This document shows, in pieces, positions 1 through 8,922 of a stretch of DNA of 64,000 nucleotides. A program made the translations under genes and the position numbers. Where the stretch lies: positions 937,501 to 1,001,500 of the forward strand of contig NZ_CP060131.1 of the NCBI RefSeq assembly GCF_014235185.1, given 5' to 3'. This DNA is from Pseudonocardia petroleophila (GTDB lineage: Bacteria; Actinomycetota; Actinomycetes; Mycobacteriales; Pseudonocardiaceae). The notes under the pieces are model-generated. The model was given only the letters and a program-made list of their open reading frames with translations, made no database searches and was not told the DNA's origin. The first letter of the stretch is position 1, and each line of letters begins with the position of its first letter.

Positions 1-29
1 GAATCGCGTTCCCATGATACGCTTGCCCA

Positions 30-1466
30 GTGGCGATAGACGACGACCAGCAGCACATCGGTCGGTTCTGGACTAGCGATAGCGAGAATCGAGTTGGGGG
101 CGTACTCAAGCTCCGGTCCGGCAGAGCTCCACGCGTCGAGTTGCACGACGAGTTGACGCCTGGATTCAGACCAGTCAATGATGCAGAAGATGGGCAGTGG
201 CGCACCCTCGGTCCGGCGAACGATGGCCCGCACGTCGAGTCCCTCCTTCTCCATGGAGAGATTTCCAGCTCGCCGCGAGCAGTCACCCTTGTCGACTGCT
301 TCACATACCACCGCCGATTTCAGCTCTTCGGAGAAGGGGTATCAGAGCAGTTTCTACAAGCGCGGTACGCCCTGTTCGGCGCTCATGTCGAGTCACAAGA
401 TCTCAAGTTTAGCGGCGTGAGGGTTCGTTTGAGTTCTCTGGCCGCGTGGGCCAACCTCGAAGGATTCAGCGGAACGCAATCCCCAGGAGCAAAAGCCAGT
501 CTGCATCTAGATTACGAGACCCCTGAAGTACCGCAGATAAAGCTTCATAATGGGGCAACGCTCCGGATTGTGCCGACAATCAAGCTGCCTGTATCCGTCA
601 CGCCCGACGGAGTATCAATCAGTAGATCAGTGTTCGTGGAGATCACTGGTGCACCATCATCGGACTGGAACGGCATCGACCGATCGTACGTTCGCCCGCT
701 CCGCAGCTTCCTACAGCTATGCACACTCCGCGAAAGCATGGTTGATCAAGTCGAAGTGCAAGTGGGCGGCAACTGGATACGGTTGGTCGCATCAAGAATT
801 GGAGGAAACGCTCTCGCCAATCAGACCGCCGACTCAGTAATCAGATTCAGCGATATCGGTATTGAACCATTGGCCGAATGGCTGGATTGCGTCGACGACC
901 TTGGCCCAACCCCAGCGGTTGTTTCCGACGGCATTACCGGGAGCCAAGACACCATCGAGACGCAGCTCCTCGAACTTACAACCGTCGCCGAGGGCTTACA
1001 CCGATCGATCTTTCCTCAGGAAGACCGTCTGACAGTCGACCAGGCTGAAAACGTTAGATTGATCGTTCGGGAAGCCATCAAGTCCGAGCCTTCTCGTGTC
1101 CAAGACGTTGTCAACGGGCGGTTCGGATACATCGAGGAGATGAGCTACCCGCATCGACTGCGAGCGATTGCGAAGGAAGCAGCGGTGGCGCTTCCAGAGA
1201 TCGCAGGCAGAATCAACCGGTGGGCTGATGCAGTTTCGACCGCGCGAAATCGGTTTGCGCACGGTACCGGTCGAGGCGTCAAGGAGGAAGAAACGGATGA
1301 GCTAATCGGCCTGATCGAGTCACTCCGATGGTGCCTCACTACAGTCCTTCTTCTCAACTGCCACACACCGGCCCAAGTCATCGCAGATCGATTCAAATCG
1401 CATCAGAGGTTCGAGCACTACACTGCACAGGTCAAAGTTTCGTTACCTCGAGTCTACGCGGAGTAG
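30..1466 (+). CDS. apeA: ApeA-like HEPN-domain anti-phage protein
   Basis: A 478-aa protein with a long beta-rich N-terminal half that resembles the ApeA N-terminal domain and an alpha-helical C-terminal HEPN domain. The HEPN RNase signature R-x4-H is visible as RNRFAH near residue 413. ApeA proteins are single-gene abortive-infection nucleases thought to cleave RNA when phage is sensed. The GTG at 30 is chosen because an in-frame stop lies at 15-17; no strong ribosome binding site is seen, so a slightly later start is possible. The gene is visibly AT-richer than the transfer genes, as expected for an acquired defence gene. No partner gene is adjacent. Family assignment is from recognition of the fold and motif, not from a search. 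Confidence 0.7.
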   Translation: MAIDDDQQHIGRFWTSDSENRVGGVLKLRSGRAPRVELHDELTPGFRPVNDAEDGQWRTLGPANDGPHVESLLLHGEISSSPRAVTLVDCFTYHRRFQLFGEGVSEQFLQARYALFGAHVESQDLKFSGVRVRLSSLAAWANLEGFSGTQSPGAKASLHLDYETPEVPQIKLHNGATLRIVPTIKLPVSVTPDGVSISRSVFVEITGAPSSDWNGIDRSYVRPLRSFLQLCTLRESMVDQVEVQVGGNWIRLVASRIGGNALANQTADSVIRFSDIGIEPLAEWLDCVDDLGPTPAVVSDGITGSQDTIETQLLELTTVAEGLHRSIFPQEDRLTVDQAENVRLIVREAIKSEPSRVQDVVNGRFGYIEEMSYPHRLRAIAKEAAVALPEIAGRINRWADAVSTARNRFAHGTGRGVKEEETDELIGLIESLRWCLTTVLLLNCHTPAQVIADRFKSHQRFEHYTAQVKVSLPRVYAE

Positions 1467-1751
1467 AGGTCGAGCGCAGCGACCGCTCACTTTTCGAGTG
1501 CGTCCGCAATGTTGTCTCACAGCCGCTCCCGCGCCACCATCGCGTACTCCTGCAAGTTCCCGATCGCGACGTCAAGCGAAAGTCGCGCCGCCCGCACGCT
1601 GGCGAGTCAATCGTCAAGCCGAGGCGTGTAAGGACCGCCAAGCCCTCAATTGGCTCGTGCACCGCCGTTGCGCCCAGTCGTTTCAGCGGCTTGACGGATC
1701 GTTTCGCGGATGGCGGCCGCGGCTGGCACATCTGGCGCCGTTCCGGCGAGC

Positions 1752-2195
1752 TCACCCCTCCGCTCTCCGTTTCGCCGCGGCGGCGGCTTTCCACCGGTAA
1801 ACGGTCCGCTCGGTCACTCGACACCGTCTCGCCACGGAGGCTGGCGAGCGACCCGTGGCCAGGAGTGCCGCGCCGATTGCCGCGTTCTCCGACCGTGTGC
1901 TCGCTGGTAGATCGAAATCCGTCCGGATGTCGATCTGGTGCCAGCGGCTGGCGCGGCGCTCCTCGGGCGTCAGCCCACCCGCGATCCCGTGCGGGAGGAG
2001 CTCGAACGCCTCAACGAAGCACTCGGTTATCACCGGGCAACCAGCGCAGACCGCCTTGGCAGTAGCAACTTGCCGCTCGAACGTCGCGCCAGTCGTCGTG
2101 ACGGGGAAGAAAAGCTCGGGGTCAACATCGCGGCACGCGGCGAAGGTATGCCAGATCCGGGCAACCGGCTCGTGTCTTGCGGTCGTGCGGACCAT
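1752..2195 (-). CDS. WhiB-family Fe-S regulator with C-terminal HTH
   Basis: A 147-aa WhiB-like protein. The four cluster-binding cysteines are present (one in AACRD, then C-x2-C-x5-C in AVCAGCPVITEC), followed by the family's turn GIAGGLTPEER. Unlike ordinary Wbl proteins it continues into a second helix-turn-helix segment (SPASVARRCRVTERTVYRW) near the C terminus. Longer upstream starts exist, but the ATG at 2195 has GGAGG six bases before it. ICE2 carries a protein of the same architecture at 52256-52753, so this is probably an element-specific regulator of transfer or excision rather than a host developmental regulator. Confidence 0.85.
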   Translation of the reverse strand: MVRTTARHEPVARIWHTFAACRDVDPELFFPVTTTGATFERQVATAKAVCAGCPVITECFVEAFELLPHGIAGGLTPEERRASRWHQIDIRTDFDLPASTRSENAAIGAALLATGRSPASVARRCRVTERTVYRWKAAAAAKRRAEG

Positions 2196-2527
2196 CGCGG
2201 CCTCCATGCAGCAGCTGCGGGCCTGGTGGCCCGGTAGAGGTGGCGGGTGCTCTCCCCGCCGCCTTACGAGCGCGCTGCGCGGCCGCGGAGGCTCGGTGTC
2301 CAGGGCGGCCAGAGGCCGTCGGCGAAGCCGATGCGAAGCACCCTTGACACTGAGGGCGGCCGTGCTCAGCTCCGGGCCGCCAGGCCCGCCCCGCCGCAGG
2401 CGGGTCCATCGGCGGTTCCTCGGCCCGCGCGGCCGTGAGCGCGATGTCGACCGGCTCGTGGCCCGTCGCCCGTCTGACCAGCGCAAGCCCCTTCGCAACG
2501 TCGGCGGGTCCTGGCACCCTGGCTGTC
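2196..2527. other. Intergenic region, no gene recognised
   Basis: About 330 bp between the divergent WhiB gene and the 2528-2956 reading frame. Very GC-rich. It must hold the WhiB promoter, but I see no convincing -35/-10 pair, long palindrome or terminator. Confidence 0.4.
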
Positions 2528-2956
2528 GTGCGCGTGACGGAGGCCGACATCGCCCGCATCCCGGCGGGGAACCTGCGGGTGTCCCGGGCGGAGTTCGTCG
2601 CGCTCTGGATCGCGGCCGAGCAACTCTGCGACGAGCAGGGCGGGCGCGGCGTCACCGACTGGTACGCGGCCGGCGTGGCCGCAACGTGCGAGTGGCTCGC
2701 GGCCGCGGTGTTCCGTCCGGCGACCGGGCCACAGCAGGACGCGGTCTCCCCCGTCACCGGCCGCAGCGCCCGCGCCTACGAGGAGCTGATCGAGGCGGAG
2801 TGCGTCGCCGCGGAGCGGATGCTGGCCCGCCACCCTCAGCCCCCGACGATGCGCCGCCGGCCGGGCTGGGTTCCCGGCATCACTGCGACCCTGCGGTGGG
2901 CGTGGCTCGCCAGCGGCCGCGCACCACTGGCCACTGCGGGTCTCGACGCCGGCTGA
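2528..2956 (+). CDS. Hypothetical protein convergent with traA (ICE1)
   Basis: A 142-aa, Trp- and Ala-rich soluble protein with no recognised domain. It ends four bases before the stop of the relaxase gene on the other strand. ICE2 has an unrelated-looking or very divergent small gene in the same place (43705-44304, convergent with its traA), so a gene at this position may be a feature of the element family. The start is uncertain: GTG at 2528 or 2534 are both possible and a longer frame opens at 2435. Function unknown. Confidence 0.5.
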   Translation: MRVTEADIARIPAGNLRVSRAEFVALWIAAEQLCDEQGGRGVTDWYAAGVAATCEWLAAAVFRPATGPQQDAVSPVTGRSARAYEELIEAECVAAERMLARHPQPPTMRRRPGWVPGITATLRWAWLASGRAPLATAGLDAG

Positions 2957-2959
2957 TCG

Positions 2960-5900
2960 TCACCACGCGGTGTCGTCCCGTTCGAGCGCGGGGTCGTCGT
3001 CGAGGAAGGCCGCGTCCTCGGTGCCGTAGTCGTCGACGTGCCAGCGGGTCAGCTGCTCGATGTGAGCGGCCTCGGCCTCCCGGGCGGTGTCGGCAGCCTC
3101 CCGCTCCCTGATCACGTGCAAGGCCCGCTGCGCCCGGCGGATCGACTCCGCCGTCTCGTCGCCTGATGGCACCCGTACCGCGTCTTCCGCCGTCGGCGCC
3201 GGCTCCGTGGCGGCGAGCTCGCGGACGTCGTCGACCTCCTCGCGCGTCTGCTCGCGCTCGACGTCGTCGAAGTGCTCGGGGATCTCGCGGTACCGGTCCT
3301 CGGCGCGCATCGCATCGTCGTGGGCGGTGATCCATTCATCGGCGGTGATGTCCGGCTCTCCCGGCTCCCTACCGGCCTGCCGGGCCGACAGCTCGGCCGA
3401 TGCGCGATCGGCCGCAACACGGGTGGCCGCGGTGTGCACCAGCCAGCGGGCGCGCGCCATGTCGGCAGCGTCGAGTTCGGCCGCCTGGCCGTCGAGCAGT
3501 TGTGCGAGCGCGGTCGCGTCCGCGGCCTCGCGCAGCAACCGCGCGCGCTCGTCGCCGCTCGTGTTCTCCGCTTCCGCGGTGCGGAGCGCTGCCGTCCCGC
3601 GGTGGGTCTCAGCAACCCGCCGGGTGGCGGCGAGCTCGTTCGCGACGTACCGCGGCGCCCACGCCTTCTCCCGCTCGTAGGCCCGTACGCGCATGCGCAG
3701 CCGTCCGTCCGACATCTCCAGCTCGTCACACTCGGCCTCCGGTCGTCCCAGCGCACGCCAGGCCGCCCGCCACGACGCGTAGTCCTCGGTCTGCCCCGGC
3801 TTCGGGACGGCACCGAGGGCGGTCGCGTTGTCGTCGTGGCCGCTGGCCTCTCGGTGGGCGGCGACGGTCCCGACCCGCCACTCCCACACCGCCCGCTCCT
3901 GGCCCGCGGCCGGCGGCATGCCGAGCGCCTCGACGGCCCACTGCGGTGGTTCGTCGGCGAGCTGGGCGCCGAGCTCGTCGCGGCGCTCATCGGCCGCGGC
4001 GGCGAGGGTGTCGAGGTACTGCTGCCAGTCGGGCTCGTCGACGCGCGGGACGCGCTCGGCGAACGAGTCGCCCGTCGGGTCGAGCCGGAGCCCTCCGGCG
4101 ATGCGGTGGTGCAGGACGTTCGTGAGCTGACGGGCGTCGTCGAGATCGCGTGCGGCGACGGTGTCGCGCAGGACCTGCTCGGCGTCGGCCCCGCTGAGCT
4201 CGACGCGGCGCAGCAGCCGCGCGAGCGTCGTGGCGCCGTCCTCGGCGGCGAGCGTGGCGCGCTGCTGCGGCGTGAGCAGCTCGTCGTCGACGAGCCGGTC
4301 GAGCCAGCGCGCGGTGCGGCCGGCGGTGGCGATCTCGATCGCATCGGTGAGCAGCTCGGCGGGGGTGCGCACGGACCGGTTCTCCTCGGCGGACTCGGTG
4401 GCCGTCGCGAGCGCCGACTTGCTGGTCTCGCCCGCCTCCAGGACCCCCGCGAGGACGGCGGTAGGCGAGCGGCGCAGGACGTCACGCGCACCGCCCTGCG
4501 CGGGGTCGTCGGGCATCGCGGCTGTGGTGACGTGCGCGGTGTTCGCCTCCCGGCCGCGGCTCATGCCGACGTAGAACGACGCCGCGCCGGTCGTCCCGGC
4601 GACGACCGTGTGACTGGTGTCGACGGTGCGGCCCTGGCCGGCGTGCGCCGTCGACGCGTAGGCGAGAGCGACGTGCGCGGAAACGTAGGAGCCGGGGAGC
4701 GTCATCTGCTCGCCCAGCTGGTCGCCGTTGTCGTCACGTCCGACGATGGGCGCGACCAGCAGGCCGCCGTCGGCGCGAGTGTCGAGCACGCGATAGGTCT
4801 CGCGGTTGATAGGGCCGCGCCGGTTGCCCTCGACGCCTGCGAGGTTCCATCCGTTGAGACGCGCCTGCACGACGTCACCGACCCCCGCGTAGGTGCCTTC
4901 CAGCTCGAGCGGCACGCCTTCCTCGGCGACTCTCCCCAGTCGGACCAGCTCCGCGCGCAGTGACGCGGACAGGCGCGCGGCCTGCTCGTTGGTGTCGACG
5001 ACGAGCAACGTGCTGCGGCCGGCGAGGGTGTCGGCGAGCCATCCCCTGGCGGCGGACTGCTCTGCCACCTCCGTCGTTCCGGCGTCGATCAGCCGGCCCT
5101 GCTTGTGATACTCGCCGAGCACCGTTTCGTCGCCCTCGCGCAGGCGCAGTGACGCGTCGCGCTCCCACTCGTGCGTGAACCGGCGGGCCTCGGCCAGCTC
5201 GTAGCGGGCGCCGGCGTTGGCGAGCAGCTCCATCGCTCCCCCGGCCCCGACGGCGGCGAGCTGGCGGTGGTCGCCGACGAGCAGCAGCTTCGCGCCCGCG
5301 TCGTCGACATAGCGGTGGACGGCGGCGAGGTCTGCGGTCGCGGCCATCGCGGACTCGTCGATGACGACCAGGTCGTCGGGCCGCAGCCGCCACGCGATGT
5401 CCTCGCCACCGCGGCCCCCGGCGAGCCGCTCCTGCGTACCCAGCCAGCGCGCGATGTTCGATGCGCGCAGTCCTTCGCCCGCCAGAACGTCGGTGGCGAT
5501 CTGGCTGGCGGCGAGGCCGAAGACGCGGCGTTCGGGCCCGCCCCACAGCGCCGGGTCCTCCCACGCCTTCGCGAGCGTGCCGACCACGAAGGACTTCCCC
5601 GTCCCCGCGGGGCCGACGAGCGACTCGATGCGGGCTCCGGACGTGAGCACTCCGCGCACGGCGGCGGCCTGGTCGGCGCCGAGCTCGATGCCGGACGCGG
5701 CGAGCTCGGCGACGAACCGCTGAGCGAGCTCGGGTGGCAGGGCCGGCGCGCCATCGCGTGCGGCGGCCTCGACGAGAGTGCGCTCGCTGTGCACGTGATC
5801 GGGCGTCGCGTAGAGCAGCGACCCGGGCGCGCGGTACGCCGTGTCACCGTTCGCGAGCCGCAGCTGTGCGGGCACCTCGTCCTCCCCGGGGCGCCGCACG

Positions 5901-7282
5901 GTGAGCTGTGAGGCGCAGTCGAGCGCTGCCTCGGTGAGGGTGTCGAGCAGCTGCGCGATCTGGTCGTCGGTCAGGTCACCGAGTTGGTCGGGCAGGGCGT
6001 CGGAGATCGCGCGCGTCAGGTCGGGCGCGTACCAGGCGGACTTGCGGCTCTGGACGTCGGCGAGCGCCGTCTCGAGGACGGCTGTGGGCGACCAGGTGTC
6101 GACCGACGGCTGCTCCCCAGCCATAGCCAGCACGGAGTCGGCGACCTGGGCCAGGCCGCCGTCGATCTCGGCGTGCAATGCGGCGTCCCAGCGTTCGAGC
6201 ATCTCCTCCCGGGTCTCGCCGTCATGGGTCTTCGACCGCCTCGTCGCGAGCGTCGCCTGCCGGGCGAGCCGGACCAGCTCCAGCGAGTTCGGCTGGCGGC
6301 CGAACTTGGCCTCGAACGCCGCGGCGAGCTGGGCACCCTTCTCGGTGACCTGGCGACGACGGGTGCTGAACAGGTCCATCGCCTGCTGCGAGACCCCGAC
6401 GATCTCGCGGGACTTCCCGTCGGGTCGGGTCGCGGCGAGGACGCCGAGGGAGCGCGTGAGGCGGGCGACCACGGTCCGCTCCCCGACCGCGGACGCGGCC
6501 GGGCGCCAGCGGCGCAGGCTGCGCCCGTCGAGGGTGCGCCAGGTCCCGTCCGGCCCCTGGACGCGGTTGAGGACGCCGTTGTGGATGTGCAGGTGCGGGT
6601 CGAGCTCGCGGTTGTCGTGCTGGAAGAACGAGGCGACGACCCACTCGTGCGCGTCGACGTAGCGGCCGCCGGCCCCGCCGTGGTGCCCGACGCGGGAGTA
6701 GCCGGCCTTCTCGGTGAGGTAGTCGAGTGCGGCGTTGTTGCCTGCCCAGATCGCATCCTCGACGGCCTCCCGATGTGCGGCCCACGCCGCGGCGATCTCC
6801 TCCTCCCCCGCGGCCCGCGCCTTGGTCTCCTGCGCCTCGAAGGCCGTGTGCATCACCGTGATCGACTTCGGGACGTTCAGCGTGACGTCCGTGAACGCGA
6901 CGTTGTGCCGGGCCTGTTTCCCCGCCGCGAGCCGCAGCTCGGCGCGGCGTTCAGCGGATGCGTCCGGCTCGGCGTCCAGCGCGCGGTTGTACAGCTCCTC
7001 CTCCGTGGCGTAGCGACGTCCGGTGTGACCGAGGGTGGACGCCTCATCCCACTGCGACGGGTCGCGGAACCGCTCGTCGCGCGGGTCGATGAACCGTTCG
7101 TACAGCGCGGTCATGTCCTGGTGGTCGACGAGCCCGCGCAGGCCGAGCGCTTCCGCGCCCCGGCCGTACCAGCGCCCCGGAGGCTCTCCGGCGGCGACCG
7201 CGCCCGTGTAGTAGTTCTCTCGACCCGTCGCGACGGCGTCGAGCAGGTACGCGGCGGAGTGCCCGGAGGAGATCGTCAGCAT
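2960..7282 (-). CDS. traA: TraA-like MobF relaxase-helicase (ICE1)
   Basis: A 1440-aa conjugative relaxase of the TrwC/TraI (MobF) type. The N-terminal relaxase domain shows the paired catalytic tyrosines (ENYYTGA, near residue 23) and the three-His metal site (HLHIHN, near 232). A RecD-like superfamily 1 helicase follows, with Walker A GPAGTGKS near residue 557 and a Walker B-like VVIDES near 640. The C-terminal third is acidic, Ala/Arg-rich and probably coiled. The ATG at 7282 is chosen over 7333 because it aligns with the start of the ICE2 homologue (first residues MLTISSGHS versus VLSIATGHS). It should nick oriT and unwind the transferred strand; a candidate oriT lies directly upstream. 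Confidence 0.9.
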   Translation of the reverse strand: MLTISSGHSAAYLLDAVATGRENYYTGAVAAGEPPGRWYGRGAEALGLRGLVDHQDMTALYERFIDPRDERFRDPSQWDEASTLGHTGRRYATEEELYNRALDAEPDASAERRAELRLAAGKQARHNVAFTDVTLNVPKSITVMHTAFEAQETKARAAGEEEIAAAWAAHREAVEDAIWAGNNAALDYLTEKAGYSRVGHHGGAGGRYVDAHEWVVASFFQHDNRELDPHLHIHNGVLNRVQGPDGTWRTLDGRSLRRWRPAASAVGERTVVARLTRSLGVLAATRPDGKSREIVGVSQQAMDLFSTRRRQVTEKGAQLAAAFEAKFGRQPNSLELVRLARQATLATRRSKTHDGETREEMLERWDAALHAEIDGGLAQVADSVLAMAGEQPSVDTWSPTAVLETALADVQSRKSAWYAPDLTRAISDALPDQLGDLTDDQIAQLLDTLTEAALDCASQLTVRRPGEDEVPAQLRLANGDTAYRAPGSLLYATPDHVHSERTLVEAAARDGAPALPPELAQRFVAELAASGIELGADQAAAVRGVLTSGARIESLVGPAGTGKSFVVGTLAKAWEDPALWGGPERRVFGLAASQIATDVLAGEGLRASNIARWLGTQERLAGGRGGEDIAWRLRPDDLVVIDESAMAATADLAAVHRYVDDAGAKLLLVGDHRQLAAVGAGGAMELLANAGARYELAEARRFTHEWERDASLRLREGDETVLGEYHKQGRLIDAGTTEVAEQSAARGWLADTLAGRSTLLVVDTNEQAARLSASLRAELVRLGRVAEEGVPLELEGTYAGVGDVVQARLNGWNLAGVEGNRRGPINRETYRVLDTRADGGLLVAPIVGRDDNGDQLGEQMTLPGSYVSAHVALAYASTAHAGQGRTVDTSHTVVAGTTGAASFYVGMSRGREANTAHVTTAAMPDDPAQGGARDVLRRSPTAVLAGVLEAGETSKSALATATESAEENRSVRTPAELLTDAIEIATAGRTARWLDRLVDDELLTPQQRATLAAEDGATTLARLLRRVELSGADAEQVLRDTVAARDLDDARQLTNVLHHRIAGGLRLDPTGDSFAERVPRVDEPDWQQYLDTLAAAADERRDELGAQLADEPPQWAVEALGMPPAAGQERAVWEWRVGTVAAHREASGHDDNATALGAVPKPGQTEDYASWRAAWRALGRPEAECDELEMSDGRLRMRVRAYEREKAWAPRYVANELAATRRVAETHRGTAALRTAEAENTSGDERARLLREAADATALAQLLDGQAAELDAADMARARWLVHTAATRVAADRASAELSARQAGREPGEPDITADEWITAHDDAMRAEDRYREIPEHFDDVEREQTREEVDDVRELAATEPAPTAEDAVRVPSGDETAESIRRAQRALHVIREREAADTAREAEAAHIEQLTRWHVDDYGTEDAAFLDDDPALERDDTAW

Positions 7283-7334
7283 GGCTGCGGCCCGCCGTTC
7301 GTCCGCGTCGCCGAAGGCGGCGCGACGCACCATC

Positions 7335-7357
7335 GGATCGTGATGCAGAGGTGTGCT
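7335..7357. other. Candidate oriT/nic region of ICE1
   Basis: Directly upstream of traA, GGATCGTGATGC is followed by four variable bases and GTGTGCT. The same arrangement occurs at 48735-48757, directly upstream of traA in ICE2, while the flanking sequence differs. Conservation at equal position beside a relaxase gene suggests a relaxase recognition site. It could instead be a shared regulatory site. Confidence 0.45.
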
Positions 7358-7430
7358 CTGCAGTTGTCCTTGTTCGTGGTCGGTCGTCGTGTCGCTTCGT
7401 CGTGGGGTCGAGTCGTGCTGGTCGTCGTGG

Positions 7431-8093
7431 TCATGGCTGAGTCCTGGTGATCTCGTCGGGTGCTACGAGGTGGAGTGCGGTGGCTCGGTTGCGGAGGGCC
7501 TTGAGTGCCTCTCCTGCGGTGCCTCGGGAGACGTCGGCGAGGTCCATGAGCCGGGTGACGGTCGGGAGCTCGCCGTACTCGTGGGCGTGGCGCTCCGCGG
7601 CCGTGCGGGCCCGTTCACCGGCCGGGGCATCGGACGGCCGCCGTCGGGCCGCAGGCGCCGGATGTTCAGCTGGTGAGGGCTGTACGACGTCCGGCTGTAC
7701 GGCGGGCGCGGCCTGTACGGCCGGCTCGACGAGCAGGTACAGCAGGTGCGCGACGACCGCCGCCGCGACGGCCGGCCACGCGCCGACGCCGAACCGCAAC
7801 GAGGCGGGCGCGACGGAGTCGACACCACCGGCGAGGTAGCTCGCCTGTGCGAGCCCGGACAGGCCGGCGGCGAGGACGACGACGGTCCACGCGTACCGGC
7901 GCGCACCGCCGTCGAGCCGGGCCGTGGCCGCGTAGGCGACGAGCGCGAGCCCGTCGGTGATCAGGGGGTAGATCCACGCCAGTCCGGAGGGCACGCCCGC
8001 CGCGGCGGCGACCTCGAAGAGGCCGTGCGCCGTCACGACGGCCGCTCCGACGGCCACCAGGAGCCCGGGAATCCAGATCGCGCGGGCAGTCAA
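7431..8093 (-). CDS. DUF2637-like membrane protein with C-terminal HTH (ICE1)
   Basis: A 220-aa protein with about four predicted membrane segments in the first 130 residues (for example GLLVAVGAAVVTAHGLFEVA and WPAVAAAVVAHLLYLLVE), then a Pro/Ala linker, then a soluble helix-turn-helix-like tail (TVTRLMDLADVSRGTAGEAL). DUF2637 proteins are common in actinobacterial conjugative elements, where some are called Spd (plasmid spread) proteins. The start is a TTG that overlaps the stop of the preceding gene as TTGA, typical of translational coupling. The ICE2 counterpart (51272-51876) is split by a frameshift. Role in transfer is inferred from context. Confidence 0.7.
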   Translation of the reverse strand: MTARAIWIPGLLVAVGAAVVTAHGLFEVAAAAGVPSGLAWIYPLITDGLALVAYAATARLDGGARRYAWTVVVLAAGLSGLAQASYLAGGVDSVAPASLRFGVGAWPAVAAAVVAHLLYLLVEPAVQAAPAVQPDVVQPSPAEHPAPAARRRPSDAPAGERARTAAERHAHEYGELPTVTRLMDLADVSRGTAGEALKALRNRATALHLVAPDEITRTQP

Positions 8094-8716
8094 TTCGGGC
8101 CACCCGGTGAGGCGAGGTGCTCGGCGGTGGGCTCGGGCCCCCGGCCGGCCCGGTCGTGGGCCCACCACGCGGCGATGTCCCCGACGGCGTCCGGGCGCCG
8201 GGAGACGAACGACGCCCGCTGCCGGTCGGGCCGGTCGAGGTGCACCTCCAACGAGCACGTCCCCGCCAGGCCCTTGACCCGCCGCACGACGCCGGGCCGG
8301 TACCGGTCGTGCCAGTCGGCGACGAGCGCTACCGACGCCTTCTCTTCCTGGTACGCAGCGAGCCATGCCCGCATGAGCCAGAGCAGTTCCTCGACGATGT
8401 CCGGATGCCACAGCCAGCACTCCGGCAGCGCAGTCGCGGCGTCGGTGTACCGGAGCAGGACCATCGCGACCCATGCGTCCAGTTCGGCCAGCAACGAGCG
8501 GGTGACGTCCGCGTCCTCAGGCGCGACGATCCACGACGGCATCGCCCCCGGCTTCGGCGCGACGGTGAGGTCTCGGACCTGGGCGCCGAGCTCGGCGGTG
8601 AGGCGAGCGAGATCGGCGATCCGGCCCGGCAGCGGGTCGACGGCACGGCGTAGCGCCTCGACCTCGCTCGCGAGTCCGGCGACTGCTGCGGCACTGGCCG
8701 TCTCGGGGTCGCTCAC
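8090..8716 (-). CDS. Conserved element protein with N-terminal coiled coil (ICE1)
   Basis: A 208-aa soluble protein without a named domain. The first 50 residues are a likely coiled coil (AGLASEVEALRRAVDPL...). The core carries the aromatic motif PECWLWHPDIVEELLWL. ICE2 encodes a clear homologue at 48802-49434 (SACWLWHPDVIEELWWL), where it lies directly next to both the relaxase and the coupling protein. That location suggests a relaxosome accessory or coupling-protein partner, comparable in role to the small DNA-binding partners of other relaxases; this is inference. It overlaps both neighbours by four bases. Confidence 0.7.
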   Translation of the reverse strand: MSDPETASAAAVAGLASEVEALRRAVDPLPGRIADLARLTAELGAQVRDLTVAPKPGAMPSWIVAPEDADVTRSLLAELDAWVAMVLLRYTDAATALPECWLWHPDIVEELLWLMRAWLAAYQEEKASVALVADWHDRYRPGVVRRVKGLAGTCSLEVHLDRPDRQRASFVSRRPDAVGDIAAWWAHDRAGRGPEPTAEHLASPGGPN

Positions 8717-8922
8717 CGCGACCTCCGAGCAACCTCACGCGCGCTGCGGACGCGCCGCAGCACCACCACGACGATCGCCGCCGCCCCGACGGACCAGGCG
8801 ATGACGACACCCGCTGCGGGCCAGGCCGTCGCGACGAGGGCGAGCAGGCACAGCACCGTCAGAGCCACGGCCATCCGGTCGACTTCGGCTTCGCGCGGGC
8901 GACGGGCCGCGCAGCGGCTCAC
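8713..8922 (-). CDS. Small two-segment membrane protein (ICE1)
   Basis: A 69-aa protein with two hydrophobic stretches (VALTVLCLLALVATAWPAAG and VIAWSVGAAAIVVVVL) and a basic C terminus. The GTG start at 8922 overlaps the stop of the coupling-protein gene as GTGA, which decides the start against the longer open frame. A small membrane protein of similar make-up is found in ICE2 at 52750-52971, so this may be a membrane component of the transfer machinery. No family recognised. Confidence 0.6.
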   Translation of the reverse strand: MSRCAARRPREAEVDRMAVALTVLCLLALVATAWPAAGVVIAWSVGAAAIVVVVLRRVRSAREVARRSR

